Part shown: piece after piece, positions 1-5,792 of the stretch
Position numbering within the stretch: position 1 is the stretch's first letter
Layout of the letters: every line of letters begins with the position of its first letter
NCBI GenBank assembly: GCA_014304965.1
Contig: JACRTZ010000044.1
Coordinates: 1 to 6,697, forward strand
Source of the DNA: Vulcanimicrobiota bacterium
Lineage (GTDB): Bacteria; Vulcanimicrobiota; Vulcanimicrobiia; Vulcanimicrobiales; Vulcanimicrobiaceae
Reading direction: 5' to 3'
DNA: 6,697 bases
Notes under the pieces: generated by a model
What the model was told of the DNA's origin: nothing
Database searches by the model: none
The model's input: only the letters and a program-made list of their open reading frames with translations
Program-made: the position numbers and the translations under genes

Positions 1-1
1 T

Positions 2-706
2 TCGCGCGCGGATGCGGCAGCGTTCAACGATCAGCTCGAGTTCGTTCCGATCGATGTGACGATTTCCAAACTCATCGAGGCCTGCGGTGCGCGGCGCGCC
101 GATTCAAATGCCGACATCACCCTCTACGTCCGCGTACCCGGAACGGCGGAGCCTGACGAGCAAACGTTTGAAGATGCGCTGACCGCAAACGTGACCGGCG
201 GCGGCAGCGTTGCCGTTGCGGATCTGACGTTCTTGCGCGGCAAGCCTGGACCCGAACAGCGAGAACTGACCGAAGCGCTTATCGCTCGCGGCGTCGCGGG
301 AAAACTCGACGCGTTCGCATCGTGGAACACCAATGCCAACACGGTCGGCACGGCGCTCGCCGGAGCGATCGCTGCGGGCGCGGGCCGCCGCGCCGGGCGC
401 TTCGATCGCCGCGCGCAAGCCGAGTTTTTGCTCGACCGCTATATCGACGACTACGCGTTCCATCAGTTCGTGCGTCCGCTGCTCAACGAGGACCTGCGCG
501 GCAAGGACGTGGACACGACGCTGCTGCTTCCCGGCGTTGCGGGTCCTGCGAACTCGCAGAATCGTTCGCTGCTCTGGCAGCACGCGCTCGATCTGCTGGC
601 GAAGATTTTCCCGGAATATCGCGATCGCGGCTTGACGATCACGCTGCCGTGGGACCGCACGTTCGAAACGGAGATCGACGTGCGGCTCGGCGGAACTGCC
701 CCCTAG
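2..706 (+). CDS. DUF4127 family protein, C-terminal part (5' end outside window)
   Basis: This frame is open from the left edge with no stop upstream of the first internal start (GTG at 56), so the window holds only the last 234 residues of a longer protein. I assign it to the DUF4127 family, whose members are about 500 residues long, from memory of the C-terminal signature. The visible parts are A-S-W-N-T-N-A-N-T-V-G-T-A-L-A, roughly 96-110 residues from the window edge, followed by an acidic/aromatic stretch (FLLDRYIDDYAFHQFVR) typical of the family's last third. The function of the family is unknown to me and no catalytic role is claimed. The protein looks soluble in this part, with no membrane segment. 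It ends at TAG 704-706 and converges on the minus-strand operon, overlapping the epimerase stop. The opposite orientation argues against a shared function. Confidence is good that it is a real gene and moderate for the family name. Confidence 0.75.
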   Translation, partial: SRADAAAFNDQLEFVPIDVTISKLIEACGARRADSNADITLYVRVPGTAEPDEQTFEDALTANVTGGGSVAVADLTFLRGKPGPEQRELTEALIARGVAGKLDAFASWNTNANTVGTALAGAIAAGAGRRAGRFDRRAQAEFLLDRYIDDYAFHQFVRPLLNEDLRGKDVDTTLLLPGVAGPANSQNRSLLWQHALDLLAKIFPEYRDRGLTITLPWDRTFETEIDVRLGGTAP

Positions 707-719
707 CGCTCGGAGCGCT
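703..719. other. Convergent stop overlap (CTAG) with a short hairpin
   Basis: The palindrome CTAG at 703-706 supplies TAG stops to both converging genes: 704-706 on the plus strand and 705-703 on the minus strand. It overlaps a perfect 6-bp inverted repeat, AGCGCT at 705-710 and 714-719 with a CGG loop, which lies inside the last epimerase codons (E-R-S-E-R). No T-run follows on either side, so it is not a classical intrinsic terminator. It may still slow polymerase or protect the 3' ends. There is no intergenic space here for any other terminator. Confidence 0.45.
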
Positions 720-1113
720 CGCAGAGTTCGGTCAGCACGCCGCCGGTGCTCTTGGGATGAAGAAAGGCGATCGTGTTGCCGTGCGCGCCCTTGCGCGGCG
801 TTTCGTCGATCAAGCGCAGGCCGCTCGCCTTGAGGCGCGCGAGTTCGACTGCAATGTCGTCAACGCGGTAGGCGATGTGATGCAGCCGCGACTTCGCGTC
901 GCCGCGAAAGCGTTCGATCGGCGAATCTTTTGAGAGCGGCTCGAGCAGTTCGATGACCGCGCTGCCGGCGTCGATCCCGACGATGCGCACGCCTTGCTCG
1001 GCGACCGTCTCGCGATAGGCCTCGCGGAAGCCGAGCGCTTCGACGTACCAGCGCGCAGTCGCTTCGAGGTCGGCGACGACCAGCGCGACGTGATCGAGCG
1101 TGCGCTCGGCCAC
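703..1113 (-). CDS. mce: Methylmalonyl-CoA epimerase
   Basis: The product is a 136-residue glyoxalase/VOC-fold metalloenzyme that interconverts (S)- and (R)-methylmalonyl-CoA, linking propionyl-CoA carboxylase to the mutase. The N-terminal module starts L-D-H-V-A-L. It carries His8, then E-Q-G-V (39-42) and I-E-L-L-E-P-L (54-60). The second module has L-H-H-I-A-Y-R-V-D-D (77-86), and L-T-E-L lies near the C-terminus. By family comparison His8, Gln40, His79 and Glu129 are the likely metal ligands, and a D-S-P-I motif (63-66) typical of these epimerases is present. Length is normal for the family. The GTG at 1113 was chosen because it sits just before the conserved L-D-H-V strand and 2 nt after the SDR stop. 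A longer open frame upstream reads through the SDR gene and is not homologous. It is the last gene of the operon, and the mutase two genes upstream supports the function. The Shine-Dalgarno sequence is weak, so translational coupling to the SDR is likely. Confidence 0.93.
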   Translation of the reverse strand: MAERTLDHVALVVADLEATARWYVEALGFREAYRETVAEQGVRIVGIDAGSAVIELLEPLSKDSPIERFRGDAKSRLHHIAYRVDDIAVELARLKASGLRLIDETPRKGAHGNTIAFLHPKSTGGVLTELCERSER

Positions 1114-1115
1114 GC

Positions 1116-1865
1116 CTAGCCGCGTCCCACGTAAGGCATCTTCGTCGCCATCACCGTCATGAACGCGACGTTCGCATCGAGCGGAAGGCCGGCCATGTAC
1201 AGCACGGCGTTCGCGACGTGCGCCGCGTCTATGCGCGGCTCGACCTCGCGCGTGCCGTTCGCCTGCAGCACGCCCTTGGCCATCCTCTCGGTCATGTCGC
1301 TCGCCGCGTTGCCGATGTCGATTTGACCGCAGGCGATGTTGTACTTGCGCCCGTCGAGCGAGGTGGATTTCGTCAATCCGGTGATGGCGTGCTTCGTCGC
1401 GGTGTAGGCGATCGAGTTCGGACGCGGCGCATGGGCCGAGATCGAGCCGTTGTTGATGATGCGGCCGCCTTGCGGGTCCTGAGCCTTCATCAATCGCACC
1501 GCCTCTTGCGTGCAATAGAACGTGCCGTTCAGATTGGTGTCCACGACGGCTCGCCACTCGGCGACCGAAATGTCTTCGAGAAGTACGCCCGGCATGTTGG
1601 TGCCGGCATTGTTGAAGAGAAGGTCCAAACGACCGAAGGTCGATTTCACCCGCGCGAAGAGCGATGCAACCGAAACCGGGTCGGAAATGTCGGTGGCTAC
1701 GGCGAGCGCCTGCGAACCCGCGACGCGAATCTTTGCAGCGACCTCATCGAGCATGTCCGCGCGCCGGCCCGCACACACGACGGAATATCCGTGCTCGCCC
1801 AAGGTGCAGGCTGTCGCTCGACCCACGCCGCTGCCCGCTCCGGTGACGAGGGCGATCTTGTTCAG
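1116..1865 (-). CDS. SDR-family NAD(P)-dependent oxidoreductase
   Basis: This is a classical short-chain dehydrogenase of 249 residues if started at CTG 1865, the usual length of the class. Seen in order are the Rossmann glycine motif T-G-A-G-S-G-V-G (8-15), the N-N-A-G motif (85-88), and the catalytic Ser141, Tyr154 and Lys158 in the Y-x-x-x-K pattern with the usual 13-residue Ser-Tyr spacing. Asn111 in D-T-N-L is the fourth member of the tetrad. The C-A-G-R-R after the second strand suggests NADP(H) rather than NAD(H). The usual P-G loop is replaced by C-G-Q-I-D-I-G-N-A, and the tail is M-A-T-K-M-P-Y-V-G-R-G; I recall both from one SDR subgroup of unassigned substrate. The first ATG/GTG/TTG in frame is GTG 1826, which would delete most of the cofactor motif. 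CTG 1865 overlaps the mutase stop. Substrate is unknown; a hydroxyacyl-CoA or alcohol linked to the propionate route is only inference from position. Confidence 0.88.
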   Translation of the reverse strand: MNKIALVTGAGSGVGRATACTLGEHGYSVVCAGRRADMLDEVAAKIRVAGSQALAVATDISDPVSVASLFARVKSTFGRLDLLFNNAGTNMPGVLLEDISVAEWRAVVDTNLNGTFYCTQEAVRLMKAQDPQGGRIINNGSISAHAPRPNSIAYTATKHAITGLTKSTSLDGRKYNIACGQIDIGNAASDMTERMAKGVLQANGTREVEPRIDAAHVANAVLYMAGLPLDANVAFMTVMATKMPYVGRG

Positions 1866-3481
1866 GCGACGACCTCGTGCGCGACGTACGTGCCGAAGAC
1901 GGCCCGTAGCGTGTTGCAGATTTCGCCGAGCGTCGCGCCGGCGTCGATCGCTTCGACGAACGGCGGCATGAGGTTGTCGGAACCGCGCGCTGCCCGCTCG
2001 ATGTCGGCGAGGCGCGTTGCGACCGTCGGGGCGCTCCGCTCGGCGCGGTAGCGCGCCAGCCGTTCGACTTGCGCGCGCTCGACGGCGGGCTCGATGCGTT
2101 GAAGCGCCATCTCGCGGCCGGCCTCGCCGGGCTCCGCGAAGCGGTTGACGCCGACGACGACCTGCGTGCCGTCTTCGATCGCTTGCTGTGCGCGGTATGC
2201 GGACTCGGCGATGCGCGACTGCATGAATCCGCTCGCGATCGCGTCGACGCTTCCGCCGAGCGCGTCCACCTCCGCAATCAGCACGCGGGCCCGCTCGAGG
2301 AGTTCGGCGGTCAGGCTTTCGACGTAGTACGACCCGGCGAGCGGATCCGTCACGCCGGCGGCGCCGCTTTCGTAGCCGATGATCTGCTGCGTTCGCAGCG
2401 CCAGGCGGGCCGACTCCGCGGTCGGGAGGGCAAGCGCCTCATCTTTGCCGTTGGTATGCAGCGACTGCGTGCCGCCGAGGACCGCCGCCATCGCCTGGAT
2501 GGCGACCCGCACGACGTTGTTGTCCGGCTCCTGCGCGGTGAGGGTCGAGCCGCCGGTTTGCGTGTGGAAGCGGAGCATGTGCGAGCGCGGGTCCTTCGCG
2601 CCAAACTCGTCGCGCGTGATCTGCGCCCACAGCAAGCGGGCGGCGCGAAACTTCGCGACCTCTTCGAAAAAATCGTTGTGCGCGTTCCAGAAGAACGAGA
2701 TGCGCGGCGCGATCGTATCTACGTCCAGGCCGGCCGCGCGTGCGGCGTTCAGATATGCTTTGGCGTTGGCGAGCGTGAAGCCGATCTCTTCGACGGCGGT
2801 CGAGCCGGCTTCGCGAATATGGTAGCCGGAGATCGAGATCGTGTTCCATTGGGGTACTTCGCGCGCGCAATACGCCATCACGTCGGTCACGAGGCGCATC
2901 GAGGCTTTCGGCGGATAGATGTACGTGCCGCGCGCGACGTACTCTTTGAGGACGTCGTTTTGGACCGTGCCGTTGAGCTTGTCGAATGCAATGCCGCGAC
3001 GCCGCGCGACGGCCAGGACCATCGCGAGCAAAATGGACGCCGGCGAATTGATCGTCATCGAGACGCTGACGGAATCGAGCGGAATGCCGTCGAGCAGTGT
3101 TTCCATGTCGCGCACGTGATCGATTGCCACCCCGACCTTGCCGACTTCGCCGCGTGCTTGCGGGGCGTCCGAATCGTAGCCGAGTTGGGTCGGGAGATCG
3201 AAAGCAACGGAAAGTCCGGTTTGGCCTCGCGCAAGCAGATAGCGGTAGCGTTCGTTCGATTCGGCTGCGGTCGCGAAGCCCGCGTACTGGCGCATCGTCC
3301 AGAGACGCGCGCGGTAGCCGTCCTTGCGCAAACCCCGCAAGTACGGAAATACACCCGGCTCGCCGCCCTCGAGCGTTTCTGCGGCCTCTTCGCCGTCGTG
3401 GGGGCCGTAAAACGGCTTGAGGGGGATTCCGCTGCCGTTGACATCGCGCGCGTGCGACGGAGGCATCCCGTTCTTCGCCAT
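1862..3481 (-). CDS. mcmA1: Methylmalonyl-CoA mutase, large catalytic subunit without B12 domain
   Basis: The 539-residue product is the substrate-binding TIM-barrel subunit of B12-dependent methylmalonyl-CoA mutase, which rearranges (R)-methylmalonyl-CoA to succinyl-CoA. Conserved blocks include T-M-R-Q-Y-A-G-F (62-69), G-L-S-V-A-F-D-L-P-T (89-98), G-T-V-Q-N-D (171-176), S-I-S-G-Y-H (216-221) and G-G-T-Q-S-L-H-T-N in the second half. Aligned by memory to the Propionibacterium enzyme with an offset of 23, Tyr66, Gln174, Arg184, His221 and Arg260 match Tyr89, Gln197, Arg207, His244 and Arg283. Tyr66 with Arg184 favours methylmalonyl-CoA over isobutyryl- or 2-hydroxyisobutyryl-CoA mutases, which carry Phe or Ile and Gln there. 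The protein stops before any D-x-H-x-x-G cobalamin motif, so a separate small B12-binding subunit is needed; it is not in this window. ATG 3481 lies 4 nt after the membrane-protein stop with a weak Shine-Dalgarno sequence. ATG 3466 is a possible alternative. Confidence 0.94.
   Translation of the reverse strand: MAKNGMPPSHARDVNGSGIPLKPFYGPHDGEEAAETLEGGEPGVFPYLRGLRKDGYRARLWTMRQYAGFATAAESNERYRYLLARGQTGLSVAFDLPTQLGYDSDAPQARGEVGKVGVAIDHVRDMETLLDGIPLDSVSVSMTINSPASILLAMVLAVARRRGIAFDKLNGTVQNDVLKEYVARGTYIYPPKASMRLVTDVMAYCAREVPQWNTISISGYHIREAGSTAVEEIGFTLANAKAYLNAARAAGLDVDTIAPRISFFWNAHNDFFEEVAKFRAARLLWAQITRDEFGAKDPRSHMLRFHTQTGGSTLTAQEPDNNVVRVAIQAMAAVLGGTQSLHTNGKDEALALPTAESARLALRTQQIIGYESGAAGVTDPLAGSYYVESLTAELLERARVLIAEVDALGGSVDAIASGFMQSRIAESAYRAQQAIEDGTQVVVGVNRFAEPGEAGREMALQRIEPAVERAQVERLARYRAERSAPTVATRLADIERAARGSDNLMPPFVEAIDAGATLGEICNTLRAVFGTYVAHEVVA
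1863..1876 (-). promoter_or_regulatory. Shine-Dalgarno and CTG start of the SDR gene, inside the mutase 3' end
   Basis: On the minus strand GAGGT (1876-1872) lies 6 nt before CTG (1865-1863). The CTG overlaps the mutase TGA stop (1864-1862) as CTGA. No ATG, GTG or TTG is available in this frame upstream of the conserved cofactor motif. Good Shine-Dalgarno match and spacing, the 4-nt stop/start overlap, and protein homology beginning three codons later all point to this CTG as the start. Confidence 0.7.
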
Positions 3482-3485
3482 GCCC

Positions 3486-3869
3486 TTACGTTCGGGGATT
3501 CCGCGCGCGAGCCCCGGCGACGTAGATCAGCGCGAGGGCGAGGCTGAGCGGCAGCGGCCCGATCGTTTTCCAGGTGCCCGGCACGTGGCCGAGCGCGATC
3601 TCAACGGCGGTCAAGATCGCGGCAAAGGCCTGGTCGAGCGCGAGTACCCAGAGCAGCGGACGGAAGCGCTCGATGTCGCGCAGCACGAGCAGATAGACGA
3701 GCGCGACGACGATGAACTCGCCGCCGGCGATCGCCATCGCCGCCGGATCGAGCGCCGGCACGTCGAGCAGCGGGCCCATCAGCGAGGGGAAGAAGAGCGC
3801 GAGTATGCCGACGGCGCCGTCGATCAGGAGGCCGAGCATCAGGGCGATCCGGACGATACGAGCGAGCAC
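3486..3869 (-). CDS. Small four-helix integral membrane protein, unknown function
   Basis: I do not recognise a family. With GTG 3869 as start the product has 127 residues and four hydrophobic segments, at about 5-27, 43-63, 71-93 and 104-120. A short loop R-D-I-E-R-F-R-P lies between the second and third, and the basic tail is R-A-R-N-P-R-T. Acidic residues lie in or next to the helices (Asp17, Glu51, Asp79, Glu90), and a T-W-K-T-I-G-P turn precedes the last helix. There is no signal-peptide cleavage site or obvious enzyme motif. GTG 3869 lies 7 nt after the carboxylase stop; a longer reading from 3932 would only add residues read out of frame through the biotin domain, and ATG 3839 is a later alternative. 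It lies 4 nt before the mutase gene and so belongs to the operon. A role in transport or anchoring of acyl-CoA or short-chain acid metabolism would be speculation. Real gene likely; function open. Confidence 0.72.
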   Translation of the reverse strand: MLARIVRIALMLGLLIDGAVGILALFFPSLMGPLLDVPALDPAAMAIAGGEFIVVALVYLLVLRDIERFRPLLWVLALDQAFAAILTAVEIALGHVPGTWKTIGPLPLSLALALIYVAGARARNPRT

Positions 3870-3876
3870 GTGCGCG

Positions 3877-5622
3877 TTACTCGAGGGTAACGATCGGAGC
3901 GTTCGCTTCGACGGTGTCGCCTTTGGCGGCATGCACCTTGGCGACGGTCCCCGCGCGGTGCGCGCGAACTTCGTTCATCATCTTCATCGCCTCGATCACC
4001 GCGACGACCTGACCTTCGGTAATCGCTGCGCCCTGCGCCGCCTGGAGTTCGACGATAGCGCCGTGCATCGGCGAGACGACGTCGTTGCCGCTCGCTGTGC
4101 GGCCGCTGCGCGCTTTTCCGGCCGGTTTGGGCGCGCTGCGCCGAGCCGTGCCGGTCACGCCTGCGGGGCGGTCGAGCAGCCGAACGCGGAAGAGCCGGTC
4201 GTTCACTTCGACGCGCATGACGTCGTCGTCCGGAGGCGCCGCAGGGTTCGATTCCTGTTTCGCCGCGGCGAGGCCGTTCGTTGGACGCCAGCCCGACGCG
4301 AACGTTTCGAGCGTTGCCGTCCCGTAATTGCCGCGCCGCACGGCGGGCGCGTCGTTGAGTGCGCGCAGGAACGAGAGGGTCGTCGGAACGCCCTCGATGC
4401 GGTAATCGGCGATCGCGCGGCGCAAGCGCGACTGCGCCTGGGGGCGGTCGGGAGCCCAGACGATCAGCTTTGCGATCATCGAGTCGTACTCGGCGCCGAT
4501 CGTCGTTCCGGCGGCTGCCGCCGAATCCACGCGCACGCCGAAACCGGCGGGCTCGCGGTAGGCCGCAATCGTGCCCGGTGCCGGCGCGAAGCCGTGCGCC
4601 GGATCCTCCGCGTTGACGCGGACCTCGATCGCGTGGCCGCGGAATTCGACCGCTTCTTGGCCGTAGCCGAGCGGTTCGCCGGCGGCGACGCGCAACTGTT
4701 CGCGAATCAGGTCGAGCCCGCTGACCATTTCCGAAATCGTGTGCTCGACTTGAATGCGCGTATTCATCTCAAGGAAGAAGAAGTCGTCGCCGGCCACCAG
4801 TGTCTCGATCGTGCCGACGCTGTCGTAGCCGATCGCTTTGGCCGCGCGAACGCCGGCGTGCCGTAGCGCCTTGCGTACGCGCTCGGAAATGAGGGCCGGC
4901 GTTTCTTCGTACAACTTCTGGTGTCGCCGTTGCAACGAACAATCGCGCTCGCCCACGTGTACGACCGTCCCATGCTTGTCGGCCAAGATCTGCAGTTCGA
5001 CGTGTTTGGGGTTTTCGAGATAGCGTTCGGCGTAGATCGTCGGGTTCTTGAAGTACGCTTCAGCCTCGCGGCGCGCGGTCGTAAATGCCGATTCGACCTC
5101 GTCGATGGTGCGCGCGACCTTGAGACCTTTGCCGCCGCCCCCGCCCGACGCTTTGAGCGCGAGCGGCAGCCCGTATTCTTTTGCGGCCGCAAGCGCTTCG
5201 GCGGGCGTCGCGACGGCTTCGGTACCGCCGGGAACGACCGGCACGCCGGCGGCGATCATCGCTTGGCGGGCGCGAATCTTGTCGCCCATCGCGTCGATCG
5301 CGTCGGCATGCGGGCCGACCCAGGTCAAGCCCGCGGCGACGACCGCGCGCGCGAAACTTGCATTTTCGGCGAGAAAGCCGTAGCCGGGATGGATCGCGTC
5401 GGCCCCCGAGCGAACCGCCGTTTCGAGCAGACGGTCCACGTTGAGGTAACTGGCCGCAGGCGATGCGGCACCAAGCAAATACGCTTCGTCGGCGTACGCG
5501 ACGTGCGCTGAGGCGCGATCGGCCTCCGAATAGACGGCGACGATCGCGAGCCCCATTTCTTTCGCGGTTCGCATCACGCGCAACGCGATCTCGCCACGGT
5601 TGGCGACGAGCAATGTTTTCAG
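3877..5622 (-). CDS. accC: Acyl-CoA (probably propionyl-CoA) carboxylase alpha chain: biotin carboxylase fused to biotin carrier domain
   Basis: The 581-residue protein carboxylates its own biotin with ATP and bicarbonate and passes the carboxyl group to a carboxyltransferase. The N-terminal V-A-N-R-G-E-I-A (6-13) begins the biotin carboxylase domain. It carries the H-P-G-Y-G-F-L-A-E-N motif (78-87), the ATP-grasp glycine loop K-A-S-G-G-G-G-G-K-G (157-166), R-D-C-S-L-Q-R-R-H-Q-K ending at Lys236, and E-M-N-T-R-I-Q-V-E-H (285-294). A linker of about 60 residues (450-512) follows, rich in Ala, Pro, Arg and Lys after a short strand-forming patch. The biotinyl domain has E-A-M-K-M with Lys547 as the biotin site. 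This length resembles actinobacterial AccA-type alpha chains. The mutase and epimerase in the operon favour propionyl-CoA (PccA), but acetyl-CoA or dual use is possible. No beta subunit is present. CTG 5622 was chosen as start; GTG 5667 would add 15 unconserved residues with no Shine-Dalgarno sequence. Confidence 0.93.
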   Translation of the reverse strand: MKTLLVANRGEIALRVMRTAKEMGLAIVAVYSEADRASAHVAYADEAYLLGAASPAASYLNVDRLLETAVRSGADAIHPGYGFLAENASFARAVVAAGLTWVGPHADAIDAMGDKIRARQAMIAAGVPVVPGGTEAVATPAEALAAAKEYGLPLALKASGGGGGKGLKVARTIDEVESAFTTARREAEAYFKNPTIYAERYLENPKHVELQILADKHGTVVHVGERDCSLQRRHQKLYEETPALISERVRKALRHAGVRAAKAIGYDSVGTIETLVAGDDFFFLEMNTRIQVEHTISEMVSGLDLIREQLRVAAGEPLGYGQEAVEFRGHAIEVRVNAEDPAHGFAPAPGTIAAYREPAGFGVRVDSAAAAGTTIGAEYDSMIAKLIVWAPDRPQAQSRLRRAIADYRIEGVPTTLSFLRALNDAPAVRRGNYGTATLETFASGWRPTNGLAAAKQESNPAAPPDDDVMRVEVNDRLFRVRLLDRPAGVTGTARRSAPKPAGKARSGRTASGNDVVSPMHGAIVELQAAQGAAITEGQVVAVIEAMKMMNEVRAHRAGTVAKVHAAKGDTVEANAPIVTLE

Positions 5623-5792
5623 CGTGAAAACTCCGTGGATTCGTAGTCGCGGGCGGCGAGGCGCCACGAAGATGGACGTGGCGACGCGGGTTGCTCGGGC
5701 GCTGCGGCGAGTGCGGTCAGCGCTGCGAGAATTGCCGCGACCTCGTCGCCGCTCGGCGCCGGACTCGTGTCGGCGGTGACAACAATCTTCAT
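5619..5792 (-). CDS. Small acyl-CoA carboxylase epsilon-like subunit
   Basis: A 57-residue protein runs from ATG 5792 to TGA 5619. It begins M-K-I-V-V, then has an acidic helix-forming stretch, S-G-D-E-V-A-A-I-L-A-A-L-T-A-L (14-28). An Ala/Pro-rich linker follows, and a C-terminal S-S-W-R-L-A-A-R-D-Y (41-50). This layout (short beta start, E-x-A-A-x-L-A-x-L helix, Pro-rich linker, Trp/Arg motif) resembles the epsilon subunits of actinobacterial acyl-CoA carboxylases and the short proteins often found beside accC in other bacteria; those help assemble or stimulate the alpha/beta complex. ATG 5792 shares its A with the fabI stop (TGATG), with GAAGG at 5801-5797 as Shine-Dalgarno sequence. The stop overlaps the CTG start of the alpha chain. 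Exact placement between two coupled genes supports a real gene. The assignment rests on pattern and context, since so short a protein gives little homology. It could equally be a lineage-specific carboxylase accessory protein. Confidence 0.72.
   Translation of the reverse strand: MKIVVTADTSPAPSGDEVAAILAALTALAAAPEQPASPRPSSWRLAARDYESTEFSR
5620..5634 (-). promoter_or_regulatory. Shine-Dalgarno and CTG start of the biotin carboxylase gene, inside the epsilon-like gene
   Basis: GGAG (minus strand 5634-5631) lies 8 nt before CTG (5622-5620). The CTG overlaps the TGA stop (5621-5619) of the small upstream gene as CTGA. Starting here gives M-K-T-L-L-V-A-N-R-G, which matches the usual N-terminus of biotin carboxylases. 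The next standard start in frame, TTG 5613, is 17 nt from the GGAG and would cut into the first strand. Confidence 0.7.

Noticed and set aside
322..933. A 203-codon plus-strand frame crossing from the DUF4127 gene into the epimerase
   Set aside because: It overlaps two better supported genes in other frames and reads as low-complexity Arg/Ala sequence.
1114..1557. Upstream extension of the epimerase frame to 1557
   Set aside because: The extension reads out of frame through the SDR gene and is Arg/His-rich without homology; the epimerase fold begins just after GTG 1113.
1116..1826. GTG 1826 as the SDR start
   Set aside because: It falls within the glycine motif and would remove the first beta strand and T-G-A-G-S-G, leaving a non-functional Rossmann fold; there is a better start at CTG 1865 with a Shine-Dalgarno sequence.
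2069..3547. A 492-codon open frame on the plus strand opposite the whole mutase gene
   Set aside because: It is an antisense shadow created by the GC-rich third codon positions of the mutase. Its translation is dominated by Arg, Ala, Asp and Val, lacks domain motifs, and the mutase on the other strand is unmistakable.
3712..5511. Long plus-strand frames (3712-4866 and 4921-5511) opposite the biotin carboxylase
   Set aside because: Same antisense effect; Arg/Ala-rich translations with no recognisable motifs, opposite a fully conserved enzyme.
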